Positions 1 through 10,006 of a stretch of 64,000 nt of DNA are shown here, piece after piece. The notes under the pieces are model-generated. The model saw nothing but the letters and a program-made list of their open reading frames with translations, did not search any database and was not told where the DNA came from. Position 1 is the stretch's first letter. Every line of letters starts with the position of its first letter. The stretch comes from Roridomyces roridus (Eukaryota; Basidiomycota; Agaricomycetes; Agaricales; Mycenaceae), in the NCBI GenBank assembly GCA_029378245.1, contig JARKIF010000002.1, forward strand, positions 3,162,001 to 3,226,000. The letters run 5' to 3'. A program made the position numbers and the translations under genes.

Positions 1-202
1 GATAACAAGCAGATTTTGGTCTGCCATGGTGGTGCGAGAGCAAAGTGGGTTAATTGCATTTTCGGAGTTGAGCCGGACATCATGATTTCATCGGTCCTCC
101 GGCCCACTTATCCGATATCTTATCTTATCTCTGGCTCTGGAATTCCACCCAATCACCCCAAGAAATTTATGGTACAAGTAGTGTCAAAATCATGAACTGG
201 TT

Positions 203-1260
203 TCAAAAGGCTGGCGTCCTGGATTCAACACCGATGCAAATGGAATGAGGAAACGCACTAACCTTTCCAGAAAAACGCAAACAAAAAGGGAGGATACTCT
301 CAACCGTCTCATCCAGGTTGTCGTAGAACAGCGAATGACTCCCTCCCTCGATCGTCAGAACCTCCAGATTCGTGAAATGGGGCCGAGCATGAGCCGCCAC
401 GATGCGCCCGTCCTGAATCTGGTCCTCGGTTCCATAGATCACCATAGCAGGAAACCCTCGCGCCCCGAGCTCTGCAATCTTTGTCTGGTCCGGCTTGTGC
501 CCACCTCTGATCGCTTTGAAGATATCCGGGGTCTGCATGACGGTACTGCCAATCCACGCCGCCTTGACAGAGAACGAGACGTTCTCGGGGTCAAGGAATG
601 CGGCATCGGCGAAGGACACGCGGGCGTTGAGAGCCGTTACAGTGTCGGAGGAGAAGAGCTTTGGGAACAGTTCTACGAGTTTGGGTTTCAGGGTTTGAGC
701 CGCACCTGAGACGCAGAGGGCTCCAGACATGGCGATGACGCCGCCGAGAGGGACCGGGGCGATATTGGTGCATATGTCTGAGGCGACCGGGGCTGGAGAA
801 GAGGCATAAAGGAAATATTATTGAAACAAGGCGGGTATTGCGCACCCCCTGCACTCCTTGAGAAAGGTGGTGATCGTGGAGGAATTCAAGGGCCGACATG
901 ACACCTACCATCCAACGTATACGGGATTGTTCAAAGAAAACTCTCTGGCCACGGCAGCGAAATCGTCTGCGTACATGGCAGACGTGTATGCCGATGGCAC
1001 GGTCGGTTTCCCACTCCGCCCATGGCCTCGCACGTCGTATCGCACCTGCAAGTCCATGATTGGAGGATCATCCATAGGGGATAGCATACAAGATAGAGTT
1101 TGTCCAGCATCCTCGAGTCAGAAAACAGCTTGTCAAAGACAATGCCGCTCAAAAGCATTCCGTGAACAAATACAACGCTGGGGTTTGCTGGATTGCCCGA
1201 TGCCTCGGCGTAAATGTGAGTACCATCTGAAGAAGCGCAAAATTTGGAAATCGAGGCCAT
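203..1260 (-). CDS. alpha/beta hydrolase fold protein
   Basis: Spliced by eye: exon 1 1260-1090, exon 2 1045-909, an 11-nt exon 856-846, then 792 to about 203. The start MASISKF was chosen because the fold begins directly after it. Seen: an HG oxyanion motif (VVFVHGM), RYDVRGHGRSGKP, the nucleophile elbow VGWSAGA created only when the 11-nt exon is included, an acid turn (IYGTEDQ) and a C-terminal histidine (EGGSHSLFYD). These fit a serine alpha/beta hydrolase (esterase/lipase/epoxide hydrolase-like superfamily); the substrate cannot be told. No signal peptide is evident, so it is probably cytosolic. The last 20-30 residues are uncertain and may include one more intron. It lies just downstream of the NRPS-like gene on the same strand, so a shared secondary-metabolite role is possible but inferred only. 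Pieces of its 5' end recur near 9.55 and 24.2 kb. Confidence 0.82.
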
Positions 1261-1364
1261 CTGGAGGGGGGAGATCATGATGATCACGATAACGGTATCA
1301 ACCAGTGATTATTATATAGTCGGCGCCGAGACATATTTCTTTCTTTTTCAAGTTTTTGTCCGCC

Positions 1365-1620
1365 ATGTTGCAAGCCTCGACGGTGTTAAACCTACGCACG
1401 CACATCGACGAGCTTTCGGGAAAGATGGAAATTCAAAAACGAGTTCTACAAGACTTGGAGGCGCAGCGAGCTCGACTCTGGCGTCTTATTGCGCTATCTA
1501 CCCCGCTACTGTGGACGATCGCGATGGATTCCTTGCCACGAAGGGCTGCAGTATCGGCTGCCATCGAGACCTCTCCCTTCCCTCAAGCTCAAGATCAAAG
1601 CAATAAAGCAATAATACAAC
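1365..1620 (+). pseudogene. truncated F-box gene, F-box core deleted
   Basis: The reading frame from ATG 1365 (MLQASTVLNLRTHIDELSG) matches the start of the intact F-box gene at 6282 (MSQASTVKNLRVHIDELSG). Promoter sequence matches too (TTTCTTTCTT, then the ATG context). After EAQRARL the copy jumps straight to WRLIALSTPLLW, losing about 55 residues that hold the F-box itself (DPMARLPLEIQSKIF in the intact gene). Similarity ends near MDSLPRRA, about 105 residues in. The rest of the gene is absent and the 3' end of the NRPS-like gene follows. With neither F-box nor leucine-rich repeats it is very unlikely to be functional. It sits head-to-head with the hydrolase, about 100 bp from its start. 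Confidence 0.8.
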
Positions 1621-1637
1621 AGTTGTGCGTGCAGCAA

Positions 1638-4600
1638 TTAGCATTGGTCTCCAAGAAACGCCACAGTTCTCTTATCCCCAAGGATCCCATAGTGACCAAC
1701 GCCGGGAATGAGCAGATGTTTGACAGGCTTGAAGCTCTTCCCAACACCAAGATCCCCATACTCCCGACGGACCTCCTCGGTCATGGCCGCGAGCACCCCA
1801 AACTCGGCCGTCAGGGCGCTCAACGGAGCTTTGACTGACGAAACCCAGCGATTGACCGCGTCCGCATACTCGCTTTCCGAAGCTTCCGCAGGCGCGAATT
1901 CAGAAAGGAAGTTGACGAGTGGCGCAATCGTACGTTTGCCAACTGCGAGCGAGTCGAGATCCTCCTGCTGTGCATCCGGAGAACCAGACTCTGCTGCCTC
2001 GAACTTCTTCAGCCGGTCGCTCTCGGGCCCGTACAGTGGGTCATGACGAAGCAGTTGGATCGTGCCTTTGAACGTCGACTCCGACATCGTCTTGCGTATC
2101 TCTGGGTTTCGAACCGCAGCCTGCGTGACCCCAATGGTCCAAAGCAAGGGGAAATGATCTATGAACGAAAGCTGCACGACATGCTCCCCGCTCTCCTCGA
2201 GAAGTTTGGTGACCGCGACCGCCACAACACTTGTCCCAGAATAGGATGTCAGACGGTACGGCCCCTTTGGGCGCTTCTCCCGGATTTTCTCGGTAATGTA
2301 TGCGGCTTGAGAGGAGAAAGGGGAGACGGGGGTAGAGTCCACGATCTGAATGCCCCAAAGCGTGCCGGAGAAGTTGGCCCGAAGCGCCATCCCAGCGTCA
2401 ATGGTACCGCGAATCCCAGGAAACATAATGAGGGGGATACCGCCGCTTGAACGCAACTCGACGACGGTCTCAGTTAAGGATGGTTGACTGTACTCGGTGT
2501 CTGCAGTTTGAATGTCGGCGTCTGTTAAAATTCCGGCGACTAAAGCCTCGAGGAAGGTAGCCAGCTCGGCGATGGTCGGACGCGCGTAGACCAAGTTTTG
2601 GGGAATCGCTGCCGCGGCGGTGGCACGATCTCCGGTGCGCAACACTTTGATAATGTGTAGTCGGAACACGGTCGAGGTTAAACTGCGTAAATCTTGAGTT
2701 AAACTGAGCTTTAAACGAGGCGATTTTCGCACCTATCGAATCCCTGCTGACGAAGATCCACTGTCGGTGATATGTCGGTGAAGCTGCAGACATTCGCAGC
2801 CAGATCCATGAGCCATGGCTCGAGAGATCCGGCATCCCACGAGGCAGGAGGCTCAATGGAGTCAACTACGCTCAGCTGGTCATCCACCGCTTTGTATCTG
2901 CTAACATGAGTATCGAGATGGGCCGCAGAAGAGCGACACGTACATCAGGTCGATTTCCGCTGCGTATAGATCCAAGGCAGCTTTTCGTAGGATCGTGCCT
3001 TTTCCTGCGCGCGGTAAGGGTCTGTCTGGAGAAGCGAATAATATCATTTCTTTGAAGACGCGACTAAATCCAGGCGCGATCGAGTTGGCTTCTTGAATTA
3101 CAGGCCTATCGCTCCATTCAACTCGCTAATGCCATTGTGATTTTCTTTTCACGCACCAGACTTTGTTTCTCATTTCAGCGACTTGGATGGGATCGTTGAC
3201 ATCCAGTGGAACATCGGGAGGCGTCTCGATGAGAACTCCCGTCTGTGGACGCTCGCGGCCGAAGATCAAAGCTCCCTTGACGCTGTTGCAAGTTGAGTGA
3301 CAGCGACAACGGGAAAACAGTAAATACAGCTCACAGTGGATTGGCTCCAATGATATTCTCCATGGGTGCGGGGACTGTCTTCTCACCAGAGCTATGGATG
3401 ATAGTGTCGTCTAAGCGACCGACACTAAATGATGGTACGAGTTGTTAGCCAATATGCAAGGACGAAATAGCCAGGTCCGTACACACGCCAAAGGTGCTTC
3501 TTCGTCGGATGGTTGATGCAAAGGTCTGAAGTCGCATAACCGCGGACGTCGGGAAGGTTCTCGACCATCGGAAAATGGTTACCCGTTCTCTGAAAGCTCG
3601 GAACAGCTCAACAACTTTGCTGGAAAGAAGAACACGATTAGGCCACTCACGAGAAGCTGACATTCGAATGTCCCGTCTCCCTGCGGCACCCAACGCACTT
3701 TCACGCGATCAGAGACACGAAACCACGACCAGTCTTTGTCGTCCCCCGGATAAGGCCGCGAGTCGGTGATGCTGCCCGTCTCAGTGGTGCCGTACCCAGA
3801 GATAAGATGAATGCCCGCATCCACCAAACCGTCGCCGACGCGCTGGGGAAGCGGTCCGCCTCCCCATATGATAGTATGCAGGGACGTGAGATACTCCAAA
3901 CTTTCTGGCGAGTTATACCAGGTCACGAGCAGGGTGGGTACGGTCGACAACGAGCGGCATCCAGTTTTGCGGGTATGTTCGAGGATGCTATCGGGGGTGG
4001 GCGCCATGGGAAGCAGCTCTGGGGAAAGAGCGCGTGGTGGGTATATTGCGACTGGGATGCCGAATAACGGCTGGAACACCTGAGATCTGAGGCCGTAAAG
4101 GTGAAAGGAGGGGAGAGAAAGATTGGATATAGGGCTTTGCACGTTCTCGCGCAGTTCCTTGATGCCTGTGGCGACTGAGCGGCCGGGAAAACACGGAAAA
4201 GAGGAAATGTGTACCGGTGAACCAGTGTGGAAGGATGCAAAATCTCTGGGGAATGGCTTTCGGGAATCCAGTGCTCCCTGAAGAATGGATGTACATGCAT
4301 ATATCGTCGACGTCCGGCGGATTTTGGGGTTGAGGGTAAGGTTTAAAAGCGTGGGCGGACGTCTCGATGCCGAGATGCGGGTAGATTTTCTGGAAGGCTG
4401 GCATCTCTTGGATGTTCAACCCATAGGCCGGATCAACGTCGGCGATGTGTGTGCGGAGGCGATCGAGCAGGGGAGCAAGGGTCACGCATGTGGCAACGAT
4501 GTCGTGGCAAGAGGACCCTCGCAAGAGCTGGTAAATTGCAGGTGCGGAATTTCGCGGGGAAATTGGAAATGCCTAACCGTTATGTTCAATTGCAATGAGA

Positions 4601-4902
4601 CTTTGAAATAGCACGAGAGCACGTACCACATAGTTTGCTGTCATGAGACCTACCAGGACAGCGTTGTATAGCATAGTATCCGACTCGGAGAGGAGGGCAA
4701 CGACTTGCCCATCAGGGCCTTCGCGACTCGGGCGCAAGAGATGTGCCGCACGATGGGTAGCCCGGCCAAACTCGAGCTGGGTGATGGTGACGAGTTTGTC
4801 GAATCGCGTATCCGCGTAGATCCAGAATGGATCTCCAGGGTTCTTTTGCAAGTTTCCGGTAATGACGTCCGGGATAGTCTCCAAACACGGAACCGACGAC
4901 AT
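1638..4902 (-). CDS. single-module NRPS-like synthetase (A-T-TE)
   Basis: Intron-rich gene starting MSSVPCLETIPD at 4902. Adenylation domain: SSGSTGFPK (core A3, near 4235), ISGYGTTETGS (A5), VGRLDDTIIHSSGEK (A7/A8), ALIFGRERPQTGVLIE and a C-terminal RAGKGTILRK. Thiolation domain: splicing out 2683-2732 gives QQGFDSLTSTVFRLH, so the phosphopantetheine serine codon is split by an intron. Then a thioesterase: GTLWGIQIV, GPYRLTSYSGTS (likely nucleophile Ser in SYSGT instead of the usual GYSFG) and GVGHYGIL (His). Such enzymes activate a carboxylic acid as an adenylate, load it on the carrier arm and release it through the TE. The A domain reads like those of fungal adenylate-forming reductases (Lys2/CAR-type), yet no reductase domain follows. 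Substrate unknown. No frame break was found once introns are removed. Confidence 0.88.
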
Positions 4903-6281
4903 AAGTAGCGTAGGGAGAAAAGCAACAGGCAGTACCAGGACTTCTTATGACCGTCAAGTGAACGATCTACGGAGCATGGCGGACCAACAGGAATTCGTGG
5001 AATTGAGAAACATTGCTCAGTCATGATCACGACATCTGGAAACACTGTCTGCCCACATAGACGCAGCGTAACTACGGTAGACACTCCGTCGCTAAATAGG
5101 CAGTGATAGATCCGTTGGCCCTCCATAGAGCAATATAGACATGCTCTCTCTTGATAGTCACCACTGCCTCTCTCAGGTTTGTCGATTCTACTGGTGTCGA
5201 TGATAGCATTCCCTGTCTATATTGACATTTGGACTTAGCAGAACTCTCGAGAATTTCTTCCTCGAGAGTTGGTCCGTGCGCGACATGGCATTGATGCGGG
5301 CGTGATGCCACGTCAACGCACTTTTCTCTTTCCTCCCTCATGTTCCTCGTCGACTTGTCCCCTGCCCTCCGGTCAAACTCAACGCTCCGAGCCCAAGTCT
5401 TGAAGTCGCAGCTTGTCATTCCTCGGATACTCGTTCCATGGGGTATTCTGCAGTTCCTCAACTCTCGCGAAGCCCCGTCCCACCCCGCCACATACCTCAG
5501 CCCAATGAAGCCCTCTCTCGCGAATCGCAGCCAATGAAGCCATCCTCTGTGCTCTCTCTGGTACGCCACCGGCTTCCCTCCAGCATCAACGCTTGTTGTA
5601 TCACGACACGTTCCCCTTCGCTCCGACCAGTGTTCGCGCGTTCCTCGGCTCCGCTCGCAATGTCATGAAGATCTTCAGCTCTTCCTGCCACCATCTCCTG
5701 AACAGCTTTTTCAAGAGTCCAAACCCATGAACAGCAGCAAAGTCCCGTTGCTTTGGTATCACCCTCCCTTATTCGCCTACAGGTATGCATGCCGAAAGCC
5801 CCGATCTCACGGTGCAGAGGCGGGAGAACTCGGCGACTCGGAGTCGTATAGGTGCGTGGCGGAGTAGTAGTCTCAATGTAGTATGTACGACTGGAATCCA
5901 TTCGGTTCTCATTTTCTATTGGTGTTTCCCGTCTTTCAACGCGAGAGCCGAGCCGCTGCCTGCCGCTGCCGAGGCCTGAATGGGACAATTTGTCGGCTAA
6001 GAGACATGTCTATCAGAGAACATGTGGTCTATGTAGATCTCTATAGATCTATGGCTCTACTGCTCTATGGCGGAAACAGTCTATCAGTGTCTATCATAGA
6101 GGGGACATGGCTTTCACGCTACCGCGCTACGGTGCTCTATATAGATCTATGTAGCCAAGTGCATTTTGCAGATGGACCCGCGATATTGGAGAAGGAAGAT
6201 AGATCATGATGATTATGATGATCATGGTGACGATATCATCAGTCCTTGATCAGTCCACATCTTTCTTTCTTGTTGTCCACC
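4903..6281. other. intergenic region with TCTAT-rich repeats
   Basis: I see no supported gene in these 1.4 kb; open frames here have no recognisable domains and no sensible splicing. At about 6005-6150 the sequence is crowded with imperfect copies of TCTAT and AGATCTAT, including a near-palindrome around AGATCTCTATAGATCT at 6034. The last 100 bp before the F-box start (TTTCTTTCTTGTTGTCCACC) match the promoter of the truncated copy at 1365. Confidence 0.5.
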
Positions 6282-7631
6282 ATGTCGCAAGCCTCGACGG
6301 TGAAAAACCTACGCGTGCACATCGACGAGCTTTCGGGACAGATTGAAACTCAAAAACAAGCTCTACGAAACTTGGAGGAGCAGCGAAGCCAAGCTCGACG
6401 ACAGCTCAACACGCTCCTCGATCCCATGGCCCGTTTGCCACTCGAAATTCAGTCGAAAATATTTCAGAGTGTACCTTACTCCATGGGGTATCAAGCCACG
6501 ACATACCCAACTGACGTACCCACCGTGTTTCTCGGTGTCTGTCAGCTCTGGCACCTCATTGCGCTATCTACCCCGCAACTGTGGAACACGATCGCGATGG
6601 ATTTCTTGCCACGAAGGGAATGCTATACAGAGCTGTGCAGGAACTGGATGGAGCGTGGACGGACCCTTCCTCTGTCGCTTACACTCGAAGGGTCCCACCT
6701 TCGGCTAGCCGACTCTGTCCAGGACTTGGTAACAGACTATCGACACCAAATCGAGAGCTTGACTCTGAAGCTCACCAACTACACCCATCGGGAGGTCAGC
6801 CTCCATGAAGTCCTGAACATCTGCGGACCATTCCCTGCTCTCCGAAAGCTGAGCATCAGGTCGGACAGGGGTGAGATCCTCGATGGCGTGGATGAGTTGC
6901 TGGACCTGCTGCGTGACGCTCCCAATATTTCGGAGTGCACATTGCTTGGCCTGTTCCAGGACGAAGAATCCTTGATAGACTCCACGGACATTTCGCCTTT
7001 GACGCTCTCATCGCTAGAAAATCTGCAGTTGGGGTATCCCCATGGTTTCACCTTTTTGGGTGGCCGTTCTGGCAGCAGTGCTGCCGTCCTACCCTATCTC
7101 ACCCTTCCCTCGCTGAAGTCCATACACCTCACCGTCCTCGATATCACCCACGAGGCGCTGGTATCATTCTTTACCCGGTCGTCCCCCCTGGAGTGTCTCG
7201 ACATGGCTCTTCCAGATGAATGGCCCCAAGAGCGTGTGATCGAATGCATGTGTGCGATCCCCATTCTCACATCGCTCAAACTGTCTTCGAGGCGAGATGC
7301 TCCCGAGGATGAAGACTGTATACACCCCTTCCTCGAGGTCTTAACCACCTCCAACGACCTTCTCCCCAACCTGCGCAAACTCACGCTAGAGATTCACCAT
7401 TCTGCACCAGTCGACTATGACGCGTATCTGCGCATGCTCACCGTGCGGCGCTCTTGCCAGACCCCGCTTGAATCCTTCGAGGTGTTGGTGTCGCAGTATG
7501 GTGTCGGCCGTCTGGATGCTACTCCCAATCTGCCTGATGCGGAAGTCGGCGAGGCGTTGCGCAAGCTCGTCAGGGATGGGATGCAGATTCACGTGGGAGT
7601 GTCTGGGAGGAAGAATTTTCTTGATTTGTGA
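6282..7631 (+). CDS. F-box/LRR-like protein, intact
   Basis: Single-exon gene of about 449 residues. It starts with a short coiled coil (residues 8-45, heptad-like HIDELSGQIETQKQALRNLEEQ), then the F-box (DPMARLPLEIQSKIF, a variable spacer, then VCQLWHLIALSTPQLWNTI). This coiled-coil plus F-box layout is very common in Agaricomycetes. The rest is irregular leucine-rich repeat-like sequence (LRKLSIRSD, LENLQLGYP, LKSIHLTVLD). F-box proteins bind Skp1 in SCF ubiquitin ligases and the C-terminal part selects the substrate; the substrate is unknown. ATG 6282 is preceded by CCACC. A damaged copy lies at 1365. Family X copy 1 lies convergently downstream. Confidence 0.85.
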   Translation: MSQASTVKNLRVHIDELSGQIETQKQALRNLEEQRSQARRQLNTLLDPMARLPLEIQSKIFQSVPYSMGYQATTYPTDVPTVFLGVCQLWHLIALSTPQLWNTIAMDFLPRRECYTELCRNWMERGRTLPLSLTLEGSHLRLADSVQDLVTDYRHQIESLTLKLTNYTHREVSLHEVLNICGPFPALRKLSIRSDRGEILDGVDELLDLLRDAPNISECTLLGLFQDEESLIDSTDISPLTLSSLENLQLGYPHGFTFLGGRSGSSAAVLPYLTLPSLKSIHLTVLDITHEALVSFFTRSSPLECLDMALPDEWPQERVIECMCAIPILTSLKLSSRRDAPEDEDCIHPFLEVLTTSNDLLPNLRKLTLEIHHSAPVDYDAYLRMLTVRRSCQTPLESFEVLVSQYGVGRLDATPNLPDAEVGEALRKLVRDGMQIHVGVSGRKNFLDL

Positions 7632-7719
7632 TCGAGACTGACAACGGACACTATCAACAGCCACTATCGTATCTACTTACTTCTTCCCATCTGACAGATA
7701 CTCTCGCAGGTGCAGAGGC

Positions 7720-7877
7720 CATATCTTGACGGTCGAGTATTTCATATTGTTGTGACAGCCACAGTAGAACAGACCATTTTAGATACGATACAGTACAGAC
7801 CATTCGGATACAGTGTTACAGTGAGGAAGCGGAGACCTACATACACTTACATACAGGAATACAATATTTAGCAAGGG
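7720..7877 (-). repeat. 3' flank shared by family X copies
   Basis: A block containing ATTTCATATTGTT, TACAGTACAGACCATT and AAGCGGAGACCTACAT recurs after copy 2 (about 19705-19888), in a shorter form after copy 3 (21980-22070) and inverted after copy 4 (55861-56090). The duplicated unit therefore included the 3' untranslated region and about 100 bp beyond it. Confidence 0.75.
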
Positions 7878-9160
7878 TCATCGAGACAGCGTCGATGAAA
7901 ATGCGTCGATGACTCCGATACTACTCGTCCAGCAACTGAAACCATTCTGTTGATCCTTATAAGCACAACAGGCCTTTGCAAAGAAAACAAACATACTTCG
8001 CTTCAGCATCGCCCTCCCCGCCAACCCCGGCAGCACGCACGCACACCAGAAATCCTTCAACAGCACTCCGTCTGTCCACATCATCGTGCCCTGCGGAATA
8101 TCACATATCTTCTCATTCTGCAGAAATCGCCGGGACTTCAACATCATTGCAGGCCGATTAAACAGCCCAGATTTCCTCTCAGTCTGTACCAGCATCAACG
8201 GGCGATTCACGTCCCCACCCATGACCCGTCCGATTGAGGTGCCGTGCACCAACGGATCGCGGGGAGCCGTCCCGTCGTACAGATCTGCATAGTACCAGAT
8301 GCGACGCCAGTTTTCCCTTCTCGCGATGCAGGACTTGAGTGAGTCGACGGTGGCAGGTGGAATTATCTGTGCCCGCTCGATGCGGCCGAGGGCAGTGTGG
8401 GCAGAGTCGAACGCAGCGAAAGAGTGAACCTCACCATCTCGGTTGTAGAGACGGTAGTAAACTACCCGAAGCTGATTAGATACCGTCTGTGTTGGAATTG
8501 AGATGGAACACAAACCGTATTTGTCAAGTGGAATCTCGCGATTCACATACTCCTGGGCCTGGGGTCGTGCGTTTCTCGCCTCAATGCTGAGCTCCTCGAG
8601 GAGAACAATAGCGAGCGGGTTGTCAGGGGTCGCGCCATGCCTCCCATCTCCCGTTAATACAACCACTGCGTCGTCTACCATCGGTTGCGAGTCGTAGATG
8701 CTCGCGTAGATCCGTGTCCCGCTGCTGGTGGAGGCAGGCGTAGAGCTGGATAGACTAGTGATGGATGGAAATAATGATTCCAAGAAATTTGATGGCGCTA
8801 CCAGCTGCGCCTTCGGGGATTCCTTCACTGAGATCGTCCGATCAGGAAGCCCTTCCACAGCTAAGATGCGGCGCTTCAGCATACCCGCACGATGAGGCGG
8901 CGGCACTGAGCGTGCCAGTATGCGACCGACGAAGGGATCGGGGCGGCTGGCTGCTCCTTTGACGGGTATTGCGCCGCTGGGTGTATATATGCGATAATAG
9001 ACTGTAGGGACGCTTCAGCGACAAGTAAACTGAGAATTTGATTCGCACCTTCGTACTCGGTGACCAAGGAAGCCAACGGCGGTAATGGAGCGAATCTGGA
9101 GGATGGAGGCGAAGAGCTGTAGGACGGAGGGGGCGAGCCTGTGTGGGTCGATACCGACAT
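7878..9160 (-). CDS. family X protein, copy 1
   Basis: Unrecognised family; four copies in this window. Start MSVSTHTGSPPPSYS at 9160; intron 9002-9048; the correct acceptor (CTACAG) gives TEYEVYYRIYTPSGAIPV. Layout: a Pro/Ser-rich head with PPSY, then two related modules. Module 1: VYYRIYTPSG...DPFVGRI...SVPPPHRAGMLKRRI. Module 2: VVYYRLYNRDGE...ALGRIERAQIIPPATVDSLKSCI. Then a conserved tail (GTSIGRVMGGDV, RKSGLFNRPA, MLKRSMFVFFA). Two-module proteins of this look occur in mushrooms with no known function as far as I recall. Relative to copies 2 and 4, one base is missing near codon AKACCAY, so the frame runs past the usual stop and adds about 25 unrelated residues. No signal peptide or membrane segment. 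Confidence 0.75.
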
Positions 9161-9290
9161 GAGAGCTGAGGTGGGGGGCGAACAACAAGGAGAGTGGCTT
9201 TATACCGACATGAGAGCTATTGTGGGGAGAACAAGGAGAGTGGCTTTATACCGGCATAAGAGCTGTTGCGGGAGAGAACAAGGACAGGTA
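9160..9290 (+). repeat. three-unit minisatellite at family X promoter
   Basis: Three imperfect tandem units of about 47-51 bp, each containing GAGAGCT, GAACAAGGA and GTGGCTTTATACCG, lie directly upstream of the copy 1 start. Copy 2 has about two such units (21300-21375) before the same ATAATATATCATGGC stretch. TATAAAG read on the minus strand occurs once per unit, so the array repeats a TATA-like element upstream of the gene. Confidence 0.7.
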
Positions 9291-9429
9291 CAGATAAATA
9301 ATATATCATGGCTTCGAAAGACGCCCGCTATTTTCTGCGACGGCAAAAACATCCTGGTCCATCCATGGCGGAGCGAGCACAGTTACCGTACTCTGAATGT
9401 ACATCCACACTTAACCTTGAACATTGCTG

Positions 9430-9740
9430 CCTGAGATGCTGTTTCGGTTACAGGTCCAGGGTATGGAACACGCATTCATCACCGCGGCTGAATTGCACGA
9501 GAGAACGGCGCATTCGGCGAGATGGCTCAGTATTACCCGTGCCTATCGGCAAAAGCGCAGAGCTTGGAAGGAGGCCATCTGGAAGGAACGAGGATGATGA
9601 AGGTTGAGTCGAGGAATAGAATCACGCTGCTCCGCTGATGCGGTTGACGCCGCAACACCGGATCACATTGGGATCACAAATCGCAAGCTCAAAATGGACA
9701 GAAATGGCAACAACCTGCAGCCGCGAGTTCTTGGTACAAT
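9430..9740 (-). pseudogene. duplicated upstream flank with hydrolase 5' remnant
   Basis: From about 9430 the sequence matches the flank of copy 2 (21500 onward: GGCTGAATTGCA, then GGCTCAGTATTA). At 9550-9600 a short piece (AAGCGCAGAGCTTGGAA, AGGCCATCTGG) matches the 5' end of the hydrolase gene at 1225-1265 and the larger remnant at 24180. It is too short to code. The following AATAGAATCAC and ATCGCAAGCTCAAAATGGA also recur at 24240-24325. Confidence 0.6.
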
Positions 9741-10006
9741 GGTAGATCAAGCGAGAATCTTCCAATACATGGATTACATTCGGGCTTCAGCACTACACGT
9801 TTCCGAACGCCAAGGACGACTTTGCAAAGAAATCTCGTTTGGCGAAGAGCCATTGACGGAGAAGAAGAGGTGTTTGGGCTGCGCCGATCAAACGAATTTC
9901 TTGCCTGTACTGTCCCTTGCGTCATGTTCTCCAACTGGCATTACATCTGTGAAATATACTCCGTTAATACATCTATATTCTAAGCTAAGGACTCGACGCG
10001 GACGAG

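Noticed and set aside
1638..4902. Adenylate-forming reductase (A-T-R)
   Set aside because: The C-terminus has no Rossmann TGxxGxxG reductase motif; it has GPYRLTSYSG and GVGHYG, i.e. a thioesterase.
5072..5569. 165-codon frame upstream of the NRPS-like gene
   Set aside because: Low-information sequence without domain, splice pattern or paralog. Probably chance.
5990..6160. CRISPR-like or satellite array
   Set aside because: The TCTAT repeats are short, irregular and without spacers. The organism is a fungus.
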